From Halobaculum limi (GTDB lineage Archaea > Halobacteriota > Halobacteria > Halobacteriales > Haloferacaceae), in assembly GCF_029490015.1 (NCBI RefSeq), contig NZ_CP120469.1, positions 124,001-188,000 of the forward strand: a DNA stretch of 64,000 bases, written 5' to 3'. The notes below the pieces were generated by a model. The model worked only from the letters and a program-made list of their open reading frames with translations. It had not been told where the DNA came from and did not search any database. The translations under genes were made by a program, and so were the position numbers. How positions within the stretch are numbered: position 1 is the first letter of the stretch; every line of letters begins with the position of its first letter. Below, piece after piece: positions 33,529 to 41,859 of this stretch.

Positions 33529-35787
33529 TCAGATGAGGTCTAATCCACGGCGTGCGACATCTCGTCGTGATACGATTGCTGCCCGGTCGGGGAACGTTGT
33601 CGTCCCCTGATCATCAAACCAGACTTGAACAGCCAATCGACGTAGGGGGGAGAGTTTGGCTATGTCCTCCTCCGTAGCCTCGACATACGCGTCCTCGGAA
33701 TCAATGCCAGCCTCATCAAGTGTTGAGCCCTCACCTTGCTCAAGCTCGTCAACGATGCTCGGATCCTGCGGGACTGTGTCCGAACTTGTGTCGAAGGTGA
33801 CAGTGATTCCGCTTTCGCCGAAGGGATCAATATCTAATGTATCCAACTGTTCTAATGCATCTTCGTACTGGTCGCGTGCTTGCCGATAGCGCAACTTCAC
33901 AATGGTCTGTTGGCCATTGCCGTGTTCGGTGACAGCCGTTCGAAGGCTTTGTTCAGCCGCGAGGAGTGCTTCTGTGAGCTTCTCAACCGCCGTTTGGTGA
34001 TCGCGAGCGGTCTGCAGTTTCGCACGCGCTGTTGCAAGCCGCTCTTCGATCTCCTCGCGCTGGTCATCCCCTCGTGGAAGTGATTCTTGTGCAGTGGTGA
34101 GTGAGGCGATTGCGGCTTCATAACAGGAAATGGCTGTCTCATAGTCCTGGTCAGCCAATGCTTGATTTCCTTCCTCGAGTGCGTGGTTGCCCTCAGCATC
34201 AGCCGTCTGTTGGACCGCTTCGGTCGATTGCTGGTCATCACCGCTCGCTGAATCTGACCCACCAGTTTCTGCATCCGGTTCTGGGTTTCGGCGATGTCGA
34301 CGATACAACAATCCTGTGCCTGCTATCAATCCCGCACCTGCTATCGCTCGTGCGCCATTTCCGATGTGTACATTGACCTCTCGTGTCGACGTCGCTGTAT
34401 TGCCGTTTGTATCCCGGACAGTGAGTGAAAGCGTCTGCGCCCCCGGGAGATACAATCGAGTGCTCAATTGAGGACCTGATCCGAGTGACAGGTCCATCTC
34501 TTCCCATCGCCATTCAAACGACTCGATAGATCCGCTTGGGGTGGCCGAGCCGTCTGCGGAAAAGCTCAGTTCTTCAAGCGAGTCCCCGCTACGTGGGCCC
34601 TTGATCACTGCTTTCGTCTGCGCTGACAGTGCATACACTCCCCCGTATTCATCGCGTGCAAAGATGGTACCATCAGCGATGACGGGTGATTCGATTCCCG
34701 TTCCGTACTGATCGCCGTGTTGCGTATAATCGGGGTTGAACGAAGCGAACACCGATCCCGTCTCAGCATCAAGCGCGACCAGTCGGTCTCCACCAACGTA
34801 GACAACACCGTCTGCGACGATGGGTTGGCGTCCAACGACACCGGGAACTCCACTGTATGTCCAGCGTTCTGTCCCGTCATCTGCATCGTAGGCCGTCAAG
34901 CCGGAACGGTGTGTGACGAATACAGTCTGGTTTGCTACTGCAGGCGCACCGAACCGACCCGCGCCTGTAACCCGCCACTGCTCATACCCTCCAGTGGTAG
35001 AATACGCCACCAGATCACTATTGTAGCCACCTGCGACTACAATTTCGTCAGTAACAACCGGCGGCGTGTCAAGAAATGCCTTTGTCTCTGCCATCCATTC
35101 TTCTTCCCCGTCATCTACGTTTAAGGCGTGAATCCTACCAGTATGTGTCGGGATGAACACCGTCCCCTCGTGGACCGCAGGCGAATTATTAGGCCACGAG
35201 CCACGCCCCTCTTCTGTTGAAAACGTCCAATCTTGACTCCCACTATCTCGCTCTACAGCGTAGAATATGTCCGCGCTACTACTGGCGAAAATATGACTCT
35301 CAGTAACCGTGGGTGACCCAATGATATTCGGTTCGAGTTGCAATCTCCATTGTCGTGCTCCCGTCTGTGCATCGAGAGCGCCGAGTTGTCCCTGGTTCGT
35401 GACAAAATAGACTTCTCCGTCACGTACAGCCATTGATCCAGTAACCTGCCCAACAGACTGGGACCACTCAATCGACCCACTACCTATCGCTACGGAGTGA
35501 ATTGACTCAGCGTCGGTAAAAAGCAGGTTGCCGTCCGCTATCGTTGGTTCTGCTCGGGCATCTCCACCGGCTACTTCTGTATTGACGTACCAATCGTACC
35601 AGATCGACTCTTTGGGCCCTGATTCATCTGGGGCAAATGCAGTATTTTGAGAATTATACCTGAACTGTGGCCAGTCTGATTCTACGGCTTGCGTTGCTCC
35701 GGCGGACTGGACTATCCCCTTGCTTGTCACACCAATGCTGGCAAGCAGTTGTGCGAACGACCGCCGCGACAAGCCTTCACAAACCAT
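33529..35787 (-). CDS. Tat-exported PQQ-type beta-propeller, PKD and membrane-anchored coiled-coil protein
   Basis: 752 residues. A twin-arginine signal is at the start (LSRRSFAQLLASIGVTS). Residues about 45-400 are a beta-propeller of PQQ-like repeats (for example GSIEWSQSVGQVTGSMAV, AVERDSGSQDWTF, LTAYDADDGTERWTYSG). A PKD-like domain follows (SFSADGSATPSGSIESFEWR), then one helix near residue 480 (IAGAGLIAGTGLLYRRHRRN) and a cytosolic tail of about 250 residues with tandem helical repeats (QALADQDYETAISCYEAAIA). The outside propeller thus faces the medium while a long helical tail faces the cytosol, as in a receptor. Ligand unknown. Confidence 0.72.
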   Translation of the reverse strand: MVCEGLSRRSFAQLLASIGVTSKGIVQSAGATQAVESDWPQFRYNSQNTAFAPDESGPKESIWYDWYVNTEVAGGDARAEPTIADGNLLFTDAESIHSVAIGSGSIEWSQSVGQVTGSMAVRDGEVYFVTNQGQLGALDAQTGARQWRLQLEPNIIGSPTVTESHIFASSSADIFYAVERDSGSQDWTFSTEEGRGSWPNNSPAVHEGTVFIPTHTGRIHALNVDDGEEEWMAETKAFLDTPPVVTDEIVVAGGYNSDLVAYSTTGGYEQWRVTGAGRFGAPAVANQTVFVTHRSGLTAYDADDGTERWTYSGVPGVVGRQPIVADGVVYVGGDRLVALDAETGSVFASFNPDYTQHGDQYGTGIESPVIADGTIFARDEYGGVYALSAQTKAVIKGPRSGDSLEELSFSADGSATPSGSIESFEWRWEEMDLSLGSGPQLSTRLYLPGAQTLSLTVRDTNGNTATSTREVNVHIGNGARAIAGAGLIAGTGLLYRRHRRNPEPDAETGGSDSASGDDQQSTEAVQQTADAEGNHALEEGNQALADQDYETAISCYEAAIASLTTAQESLPRGDDQREEIEERLATARAKLQTARDHQTAVEKLTEALLAAEQSLRTAVTEHGNGQQTIVKLRYRQARDQYEDALEQLDTLDIDPFGESGITVTFDTSSDTVPQDPSIVDELEQGEGSTLDEAGIDSEDAYVEATEEDIAKLSPLRRLAVQVWFDDQGTTTFPDRAAIVSRRDVARRGLDLI

Positions 35788-36209
35788 CGTGTTGGGATGT
35801 GCAAACTAGAGTCAGTGTCACTCTACTTTTTGTAATAAATAGCATATGTACTGGATGAAATTGGATTGAAAATGTAACAGTATAATCCTATTGAAGCTCT
35901 GAGTCGTCGCCAGGCGATCTGGACACCCGTTGCTCGATAATATGCTCACGGCTCCGTGGTCAACACGAGTGTACCGGGCGATCTCGGCTGACACCTGCTG
36001 TCAGTCGGTTCAGCTGCACCCTCGACACACATACCACCGCCGACCACCGCTCTTCTCGATGGACCCGCAGGTACTCGACACCCGTACAGCGGGTATCTAT
36101 TCGGACACAGCGGCCGTCGTGTCTGGAGTGTAGCGAGTGGAGGGCGGTCAGCTGGTGTGCAACCGCCGAGGGTGACAGGGGTGGCGCTTGGGTGGGCTGA
36201 CACCACCCG
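35788..36209. other. 422-bp gap with an AT-rich promoter segment
   Basis: 35810-35890 is AT-rich (TTTTTGTAATAAATAGCATA) and is the likely promoter region of the minus-strand propeller gene. The GC-rich part 35930-36200 shows no frame with family likeness on either strand and no repeat I can recognise. Confidence 0.4.
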
Positions 36210-37127
36210 TCAGTTGAGTCTGTTCACCTCCGCGTCCGTGAGGTAGATGACGAGTCGGTTCTGACCGCGACCGCCGGTGTCTGCAACCACCTTCCGTGGT
36301 GAGTCACTCGCAAGCGATTCGAGTTTCTCGAAGACACGTCGGATCTCCGTTGAGGATAACTGCTCACTGCGAGCTAACCCAAGCCGCTCTTTCACCCCTG
36401 AGCCAGTCAGTGTGATTCGCGTCCCCAGTTTGTCCGCTGTTGTCCGTCCCCACTTTCCGGCGTGTTCGAGCAGTGTTTTGGCTCGCTCGTGGACCTTATG
36501 TACCCGATCAACGACGTCACTGGGGCCGTACTTGAGTAAGCGATTCAGCTTGTCCTGTTCGGCTGCGGCGTCGGTTGTTTCACTCGTGGAAAGTCCTGCC
36601 TGCTCAACGACTGAGTGAAGCTTCCGTCTGAGTTTCGCCGTCTCGTGTGTGACTCGTTCCACGGCCCCGTCTGTCCCCTGGCTGGTTGTGTTGGATTGAT
36701 CCGTTGTTAGGTACTCCAGCACGCTTCCGTGGGCTTCGATGAACGCCGCCTGTGCGGGTGTGAGCCCACTGAGTTCATCAGACGGAGTCTCGCCTGTCGA
36801 ATCAATCAGCACGCGCCTGAGCGCATTCACATCACTATGAGTGGCTTTCGAGGAGAGAATCGTCCCCAGTGGCATTGGATTCGCCTCACAGGTGGGTTCG
36901 ACTGTGAGTGTTGTTGGGTCGGGTGCGTCCATCCGGACTGCAGCACGGTCATCCAAGCGGCTGTGAGCGCGTTGGGCCTCACGAGCAGCAGCGTGCGCGG
37001 TCTGTCGTGCCTGCTCGGCGGCCGCTTCTGCCTCACGACGGGCTTCGCGTTCGGTCGCGAGTTGGGCTTCGAGGTCGCTGACACGGTCGGCTAACGCCGA
37101 TAGTCTGTCGTCGATGCTGTCGGTCAT
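36210..37127 (-). CDS. Coiled-coil protein of plasmid/provirus type (305 aa)
   Basis: Residues 1-65 form a heptad-rich coiled coil (LADRVSDLEAQLATEREARR, then EAAAEQARQTAHAAAREAQR). The rest is helical and ends with a possible winged helix (EIRRVFEKLESLASDSPRKV, then GRGQNRLVIYLTDAEVNRLN). Such proteins are common on haloarchaeal plasmids and integrated elements. It overlaps the PadR-like gene by 4 bp. A decayed second copy is at 33270-33443. Function unknown. Confidence 0.6.
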   Translation of the reverse strand: MTDSIDDRLSALADRVSDLEAQLATEREARREAEAAAEQARQTAHAAAREAQRAHSRLDDRAAVRMDAPDPTTLTVEPTCEANPMPLGTILSSKATHSDVNALRRVLIDSTGETPSDELSGLTPAQAAFIEAHGSVLEYLTTDQSNTTSQGTDGAVERVTHETAKLRRKLHSVVEQAGLSTSETTDAAAEQDKLNRLLKYGPSDVVDRVHKVHERAKTLLEHAGKWGRTTADKLGTRITLTGSGVKERLGLARSEQLSSTEIRRVFEKLESLASDSPRKVVADTGGRGQNRLVIYLTDAEVNRLN

Positions 37128-37711
37128 TGGGGTTCACCGTGAGCGTCAGCGAGGCGATCGGCGTGTGTGGCCAGTAGGTGAGTACCAGCGTCGGTCAGCT
37201 CGTAGTGGTTCGACCGACCATCGGCTTTGGATTTCGTGATGAGTCCAGCCGCAACGAGGGTATCGAGGGCGGGATACAGTCGGCCGTGATTGATCGACTC
37301 TTCATACCACGTCTCGAGTTCAGCTTTGATCGTGAGCCCCTTGACGAGGCTGTGGCGAGTGTTGCAGCGCGCAATAGCGGGGAGGCAATCGCGTTGGAAT
37401 GCGGTCAGGCCGAAAATGCTGACCCCACCGTCGGGGATGAGATCCTCAGGATCAGTGTGGCGCAGTTGTGCAGGGATGCGGGTGTAGTCGGTGTCTGTTG
37501 GGGTTGGGGCACACCACTGACATCGTGGGTGATCTGTGTCAGTTGGGATGCGGTGAAATGCTGTGGTGGGTTGGGTGGTGACCTGACAGGCTGGCTCGTC
37601 GGGGTTGTCTGGGTCGGGATCGTGTGCTTTGGCATCGCGGCTAGTCGTAGCGAGGTAGTACTCTTGGTCGGCTCCGGCACGTTCAAGCCGGTGTGTGTTT
37701 GTATTAGACAT
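37124..37711 (-). CDS. PadR-like winged-helix protein with a Cys-containing N-terminal domain
   Basis: 195 residues. The C-terminal half is a PadR-type winged helix (LTAFQRDCLPAIARCNTRHS, LETWYEESINHGRLYPALDT, then LVAAGLITKSKADGRSNHYE). The N-terminal half has HRLERAGADQEYYLATTSRD and an acidic linker with Cys-pair RCQWCAP. The stop overlaps the start of the coiled-coil gene (ATGA), so the two act as a unit. Probably the repressor of an integrated element. The role is inferred. Confidence 0.65.
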   Translation of the reverse strand: MSNTNTHRLERAGADQEYYLATTSRDAKAHDPDPDNPDEPACQVTTQPTTAFHRIPTDTDHPRCQWCAPTPTDTDYTRIPAQLRHTDPEDLIPDGGVSIFGLTAFQRDCLPAIARCNTRHSLVKGLTIKAELETWYEESINHGRLYPALDTLVAAGLITKSKADGRSNHYELTDAGTHLLATHADRLADAHGEPQ

Positions 37712-37835
37712 GTCGTTGGGATAAACGACCCCACTCGGCGGTGCGGTGTCCTAAGCACCGCGTCGCCATTCCTCGTGGGCGGACCTGCCGCGTAGCGTCG
37801 CTGGGACCTACTCGAAACCGTAGACACTTAGCTCC

Positions 37836-37847
37836 TTCCACGTGGAA
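37836..37847. promoter_or_regulatory. 12-bp palindrome TTCCACGTGGAA
   Basis: TTCCACGTGGAA is a perfect palindrome between the divergent PadR-like gene (start 37711) and the winged-helix gene (start 37916). It could be an operator for either. The evidence is symmetry and position only. Confidence 0.35.
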
Positions 37848-37915
37848 ACTAGTTCCCGTGCGTGTTCTTTTGGGAGACAACTGCTATTTTGTTCTGGGGT
37901 TGCAACGAAGGCTCA

Positions 37916-38158
37916 ATGGCGGGCCGGAAGCGAGAGACGACAGACGATCAAATACTACGAGCAATAGCTCTCTCACCTCATCCCGTCGTAGTTGCGTCCG
38001 AACTTGGGGATGAGCTAGATATGTCTCGGCAGGGTGTATTTGTTCGACTCCAGGACTTGGAAACTGAAGGCCTCGTTAGAAGCGCTAAGAAGGCTTCTGC
38101 AAGGGTATGGTGGCTCACGGAAGAAGGCCGAATTTCGCTTTCTCAAGGGGCTGAATGA
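37916..38158 (+). CDS. Winged-helix DNA-binding protein (80 aa)
   Basis: From ATG 37916: TTDDQILRAIALSPHPVVVA, then LGDELDMSRQGVFVRLQDLE and TEGLVRSAKKASARVWWLTE, a complete winged helix without extra domains. The 3' end overlaps the convergent gene at 38143 by 16 bp. This resembles short regulators of haloarchaeal plasmids and proviruses. Target unknown. Confidence 0.7.
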   Translation: MAGRKRETTDDQILRAIALSPHPVVVASELGDELDMSRQGVFVRLQDLETEGLVRSAKKASARVWWLTEEGRISLSQGAE

Positions 38159-38370
38159 CCTTCTATCCACCAAACGTACCCGCTCCCAACTGATTTTCGG
38201 CAGACTGACCCACTGTCGAATAACGAGTTTAGACGCTTTGCAACACCAGTGCGAGTCATAGAGAAGGTCTGAGCAATTTCAGCTGTTGATGCGACTGGCT
38301 CGTCGATGTCTTTGATTGCAGCAATCAACTGATCATCACTGACCCTAGTATTGCCGTGTTCACTTACCAT
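38143..38370 (-). CDS. Winged-helix DNA-binding protein (75 aa)
   Basis: MVSEHGNTRVSDDQLIAAIK then TAEIAQTFSMTRTGVAKRLN and SVGSGYVWWIEG form a short winged helix that is a distant paralog of the convergent protein at 37916 (both end in a VWW wing). The two genes overlap tail to tail. Probably an element-encoded regulator. Confidence 0.65.
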   Translation of the reverse strand: MVSEHGNTRVSDDQLIAAIKDIDEPVASTAEIAQTFSMTRTGVAKRLNSLFDSGSVCRKSVGSGYVWWIEGHSAP

Positions 38371-38472
38371 CAGCTCCGTTATTAGTTTCCGCGTGGCAAA
38401 AAGTTAATGACCCCTCATTGTGTAGGATCTGTTGAGAACAACAATCGCTCATTGGAGCTATTTAGTCCAAAA

Positions 38473-38494
38473 CTCGCCTGGTAGGACAGGCGAG
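38473..38494. repeat. Perfect 8-bp stem-loop before the mini-gene operon
   Basis: CTCGCCTG (38473-38480) and CAGGCGAG (38487-38494) pair perfectly around the loop GTAGGA, 28 bp before ATG 38523. A weaker 5-bp stem follows (GGTTC/GAACC at about 38502-38520). The structure could be a leader element or the end of an upstream transcript. Confidence 0.35.
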
Positions 38495-38522
38495 CGGTTG
38501 GGGTTCTCAGGAAGCTGAACCC

Positions 38523-38711
38523 ATGTCAGCACACACGACGTCAACAGATAACGGTACTGTTCGCAACCACGACTGGCTCGGCCCGATGCCTGAGTTCGAC
38601 TGCTACGGCAATCCCACGGGAGAGATGTACGTCGAATGCAGTGATTGCGGGATCGAAGTCTTGGCTGAATACACGGCGAGTGCAACCCACCGGCAGGGGT
38701 GTTCACTGTGA
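38523..38711 (+). CDS. Small Cys-pair protein (62 aa), first of three coupled mini-genes
   Basis: MSAHTTSTDNGTVRNHDWLG, then DCYGNPTGEMYVECSDCGIE and HRQGCSL: a C-x2-C pair plus His/Cys near the end could bind zinc. The stop overlaps the next start as GTGA. This trio is the type found on haloarchaeal plasmids and proviruses. Function unknown. Confidence 0.55.
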   Translation: MSAHTTSTDNGTVRNHDWLGPMPEFDCYGNPTGEMYVECSDCGIEVLAEYTASATHRQGCSL

Positions 38712-38821
38712 GGCTGTACGGGCGGACCTGCACTGGATGTGGCTCACCACTCCTGTGTGGGCGGCTTGACGCAGCGATCTGTATCACGTGTATCGGATCG
38801 GCCAGTGGAGTCCTGCAGTGA
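38708..38821 (+). CDS. Mini zinc-ribbon protein (37 aa)
   Basis: GTG 38708 overlaps the previous TGA (38709-38711). The 37 residues MRLYGRTCTGCGSPLLCGRL and on to AAICITCIG hold two C-x2-C pairs, a minimal zinc ribbon. The stop overlaps the next GTG at 38818 in the same GTGA manner, strong evidence for real translation despite its size. Confidence 0.5.
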   Translation: MRLYGRTCTGCGSPLLCGRLDAAICITCIGSASGVLQ

Positions 38822-39072
38822 CCTGTACTGCACGCGATCGCATCCGTGCACACGAGCTCGGTGCTGCACTCGCTGCAAGTGACCACGTGCTTGGGGTCTC
38901 CGTCCAGTCTCCAGATATTGGCCACCGCTCGGGGTGGACACTCGAGGTGACGCTGAACCAAGCAGTCGCCCAACCTGCAGTGTTGCGTATCTTAGAACGA
39001 CACAATGCATCGCTAGTGTGTGCGATGACGCGGGGAGGGCCAGAGCGAATGGAGGTAAGTATCCGAGTGTAA
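38818..39072 (+). CDS. Hypothetical protein (84 aa), third of three coupled mini-genes
   Basis: From GTG 38818: MTCTARDRIRAHELGAALAA, then SVQSPDIGHRSGWTLEVTLN and CAMTRGGPERMEVSIRV, an alpha/beta domain without Cys pairs. It is coupled to the zinc-ribbon gene by a GTGA overlap. No family recognised. It is the last gene before the left repeat of the integrated element. Confidence 0.5.
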   Translation: MTCTARDRIRAHELGAALAASDHVLGVSVQSPDIGHRSGWTLEVTLNQAVAQPAVLRILERHNASLVCAMTRGGPERMEVSIRV

Positions 39073-39173
39073 TCAGAAGAATAGACGGGTGTGACAGCCA
39101 AATTACCAGTTCTGCCGCTATCGAGTGAATCCCAAAGAAGGACCACGTTAGGGAGTTAAACAATATTGTCTAG

Positions 39174-39411
39174 AAGGCCAGGCCGGAATTTGAACCCGGT
39201 CTCTCGTCTTTCAAGAAGTTGACACGTCCCGAGGCCTGGAAACGGCGTTTTGACCGTCATCAGAGGACAGGTTTTCACTCTGTTTCTCTGATCGCCGTTC
39301 CGTCTTGGACTTCCCTGTTTTCTCCGGTGTCAGAGGGTTTCTGCGTAGGAGTAGTATTGTAGCGCACCCCCTTGAAACACCGGGCAAGCAGGCTCTCGGC
39401 CTGAGTCATAA
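39174..39411. repeat. Left direct repeat with tRNA-like T-arm (attL candidate)
   Basis: AGGCCGGAATTTGAACCCGG is, on the minus strand, a T-arm (CCGGG-TTCAAAT-TCCGG) followed by an acceptor-like CCTGGCC. About 185 bp further, GAAACACCGGGCAAGCA (39374-39390) and CTCTCGGCCTG follow. The same order and spacing recur at 55414-55655. The D-arm half of a tRNA is absent, so this is a tRNA fragment or mimic, not a gene. Confidence 0.6.
39275..39409 (-). CDS. 44-residue peptide inside the left repeat
   Basis: ATG 39409 starts 21 bp after the stop of the 441-residue gene and reads MTQAESLLARCFKGVRYNTT and on to DGTAIRETE. In the right repeat the same strand reads VIEQAERVLARCFEKDER before a stop, so the stretch QAE-S/R-x-LARCF is kept at protein level. 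It may be a real small protein or simply part of the repeat. Confidence 0.3.
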   Translation of the reverse strand: MTQAESLLARCFKGVRYNTTPTQKPSDTGENREVQDGTAIRETE

Positions 39412-39430
39412 TACTAGTCCAATTCAGACG

Positions 39431-40756
39431 CTATATCCAACCTGCCTGAATCGCTAACGAAATAGCACTTGATACCGCGATAACCAATGTGAGAATCCCA
39501 CCAATCTTCTGTAAGCTCTTGGCCGATTCATTCTGAGACTGAATCTTATTTTGCAGATCAACAGTTTCGATGGTCGAATTTAACTCTATGTTAGAACGGA
39601 CTAACTCAATCGAGTCATTGTACTTCTCAACGAGGTCTTCATACTCTTCTTTAGCGTAATCCTCGACCTCACCGGCGCTATCCACAAGTGTAGCTATGAA
39701 GCCCTTACGTTTACCAAACGGTTCAGATTCTTTAAACGAGTGCTGGATACTATCACTTTGTCTCGATATCTGTCTCCAATTCTCCTTCATCTCTTGCCGA
39801 TCTTTCTGTAATCCTTTCAATAAGTCATACTGAGCTTCGTAGTCTATAGAGTCCTCTAATGGTTCGTGCTCAGGATTCTTCTCGTTGTGAAAGTTGTAGT
39901 ACCCATAGAGAGACCACATTAGCTTTTCAAAAATCATAGAGAGACTACTGTATCCTTGACGAGTATACGTAGATCCAATTGGATCACCATCCCTGCTGTA
40001 CCGGCTTCCAGATCCTTCGGAGTGGAAGTTCGTAAGTATACTTCTGAATCTGAAGCTGCCTACAGAACTCTCAAACTTTCTGCGACCTGCGAAAACATAT
40101 CTCTCCTTGTCACCATATTGCTGAATTTCTTCACTCAGATTAGAGACGTGAATATCGTCTATCCCGTACCAGAAGAGATCGTCTTCGCTCATAAAATCTT
40201 CAAGAGAATCAAGACTAGATTCTGAGAAATCAAATGACCAGAAACTTGGGTGGTACAATGACAGCCTGCCTGTATTCCAGGACTCTCTGTTCTTTGTGAA
40301 TATACCAACTTCCAACTCGTCCGCTATCAGGTCACTAAGAGCCTCAACAATCTCTTCAATCAAAACTTCGCCCGCAGACTGGTACTGATGTCCAATATAG
40401 TCTATGTCATCATCACGCTTCTCCTGTAACTTCTCCTCAAACCCCTTTTGGTCGATAACGCCGTACATAATACACCGGACTAACTCGTTTGTTGACGAAT
40501 TCCCTCGAAAGTAAACTGCTTCTAAGACTTCATCCAGAAGACCACTGACGGAGATCTCGTGGCGTGTCGTCCCAGTGGTGCCTGTGACTCGTTGATGTGT
40601 CTCTCTATCTGTTCCTGGTAAATCTTCTCGTGAATCTACCGCGAGATTGTTGAAATTTTCAACAAATTCATCTTCCTCATCTTTGCGGATCACTTCGACA
40701 ACTCCGATAGCCTCCAAGACTTCGGGATAATCGATAGGAGGAGTATTGTCTGGCAT
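39431..40756 (-). CDS. Hypothetical protein with coiled coil and C-terminal membrane helix
   Basis: 441 residues of no known family. N-terminal half: charged, with LLDEVLEAVYFRGNSSTNEL and IDYIGHQYQSAGEVLIEEIV. Residues about 310-415 are heptad-like (LLKGLQKDRQEMKENWRQIS, YEDLVEKYNDSIELVRSNIE, NKIQSQNESAKSLQKI). The last 20 residues form one hydrophobic helix (ILTLVIAVSSAISLAIQAGW). A single C-terminal anchor with a large cytosolic part is a layout seen in membrane-acting defence effectors. It follows the chimeric ATPase by 53 bp on the same strand. The effector role is inference. Confidence 0.55.
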   Translation of the reverse strand: MPDNTPPIDYPEVLEAIGVVEVIRKDEEDEFVENFNNLAVDSREDLPGTDRETHQRVTGTTGTTRHEISVSGLLDEVLEAVYFRGNSSTNELVRCIMYGVIDQKGFEEKLQEKRDDDIDYIGHQYQSAGEVLIEEIVEALSDLIADELEVGIFTKNRESWNTGRLSLYHPSFWSFDFSESSLDSLEDFMSEDDLFWYGIDDIHVSNLSEEIQQYGDKERYVFAGRRKFESSVGSFRFRSILTNFHSEGSGSRYSRDGDPIGSTYTRQGYSSLSMIFEKLMWSLYGYYNFHNEKNPEHEPLEDSIDYEAQYDLLKGLQKDRQEMKENWRQISRQSDSIQHSFKESEPFGKRKGFIATLVDSAGEVEDYAKEEYEDLVEKYNDSIELVRSNIELNSTIETVDLQNKIQSQNESAKSLQKIGGILTLVIAVSSAISLAIQAGWI

Positions 40757-40809
40757 ATTCTAACGTTTAAGCCGACAAATAAATATCTTGGAGCGAAAGG
40801 ATCTGGCAG

Positions 40810-41664
40810 TCAGTCTGAATCCCCAAGAACAGCGTCTTTGTGAGTGAGCTTACTTCGACTCTCTGAATCTGCCTTTCTTCCGGCTCTTAGTAGTGTTTCG
40901 AGTGCTTCCCTACAGTCTCCACTGTTCTCTGCCACCTGTTCCGCGATCTCCTCAATAACCTCGTCGGGTACTGTTCCGGGTTTGAAGGCCTGTTCCACTC
41001 GTTTAGATAGTATGTCTTGTAGTTGTGGTGCGTTGTAGGAGTTGAACTGGAGTGTCTGGCAGTTCAAACGCGATTGGCTTCGTGGATCTAGCTGTACCTT
41101 TTGAGGTGGTTGATTCGACACCATTACGATTCCCAGGCTGTTTTCGGCTTCCTGGTTCAGCATTTGCAGGTCGTAGATGATCTCCGTTTTCTCCTGCAAC
41201 TGGTCGAACTCATCAATCGCTACTGCGACTCCACGGTTCTTGTCCAACCATTCCTTGAGCTTGGAGAGTAGTTCGTCGATTGGTTTTCCTTTTCGCGGCG
41301 CAGGATATCCGAGTTGAATCAGTAACTCAGTCAATAGTGATGAACGGGTGTTGTACTGCCAGGCGTTGATGTAGACTGACTTCGCCCGCGTATTCTCTTC
41401 CAAACGGTCGAATACATGTTTGACACAGGTGGTCTTCCCGACTCCAGCAGGCCCGTACAGCAACAGATTCTCCGGTGTCTTCCCTCGTGTTAGCGGTCGG
41501 ACTGCGTCCGCTATTCTCTGTATCTCTGTTTCTCTGCCGACTGGTTCATCTGGGCTCATCTCTCTCTTAATGTACATCTCGTAAATCTGCTCCGCAGAGA
41601 CACGAGTACCCTCGACTCGCGGCTTACCGCCTAAAACACCCTCCGTTTCGATTATCTCCGACAT
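40810..41664 (-). CDS. Chimera: DUF433 antitoxin N-terminus fused to Orc1/Cdc6-like AAA+ ATPase
   Basis: 284 residues. Residues 1-40 (MSEIIETEGVLGGKPRVEGT, then RVSAEQIYEMYIKREMSPDE) match the DUF433 protein encoded at 49115-49333 at 29 of 40 positions. From PVGRETEIQRI (41) on, the protein is an Orc1/Cdc6-like AAA+ core: Walker A GPAGVGKT (71-78), Walker B AVAIDEFDQL with Asp151-Glu152, and a lid region ending in NSGDCREALETLLRAGRKAD. The C-terminal winged helix of replication initiators is missing. The Walker motifs are intact, so ATPase activity is plausible. Origin binding is doubtful. Confidence 0.8.
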   Translation of the reverse strand: MSEIIETEGVLGGKPRVEGTRVSAEQIYEMYIKREMSPDEPVGRETEIQRIADAVRPLTRGKTPENLLLYGPAGVGKTTCVKHVFDRLEENTRAKSVYINAWQYNTRSSLLTELLIQLGYPAPRKGKPIDELLSKLKEWLDKNRGVAVAIDEFDQLQEKTEIIYDLQMLNQEAENSLGIVMVSNQPPQKVQLDPRSQSRLNCQTLQFNSYNAPQLQDILSKRVEQAFKPGTVPDEVIEEIAEQVAENSGDCREALETLLRAGRKADSESRSKLTHKDAVLGDSD

Positions 41665-41859
41665 ACTATACTAATTTTATTCATTTATTGATTTGAGAGT
41701 GTATGGTGGAGGATATATTTAATTACATACATCATATGTTACGTATTCCAACTCTCACCGTTAGTTCCTCGCAAGTGACGGGCTCGCCATCCCTTCCTCA
41801 TACTCCAAAGTACGTTTCTAGAATAACACAAGGAGAGAATTTCTAAGACTGATCGAATA

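Noticed and set aside
35930-36133. Small plus-strand frame in the gap before the coiled-coil gene
   Set aside because: No ribosome binding site, no acidic bias and no family likeness.
39174-39240. A complete tRNA gene on the minus strand
   Set aside because: Only the T-arm and an acceptor-like end are convincing. No matching 5' acceptor or D-arm is found within 100 bp upstream, so I call it a repeat with a tRNA-like end.
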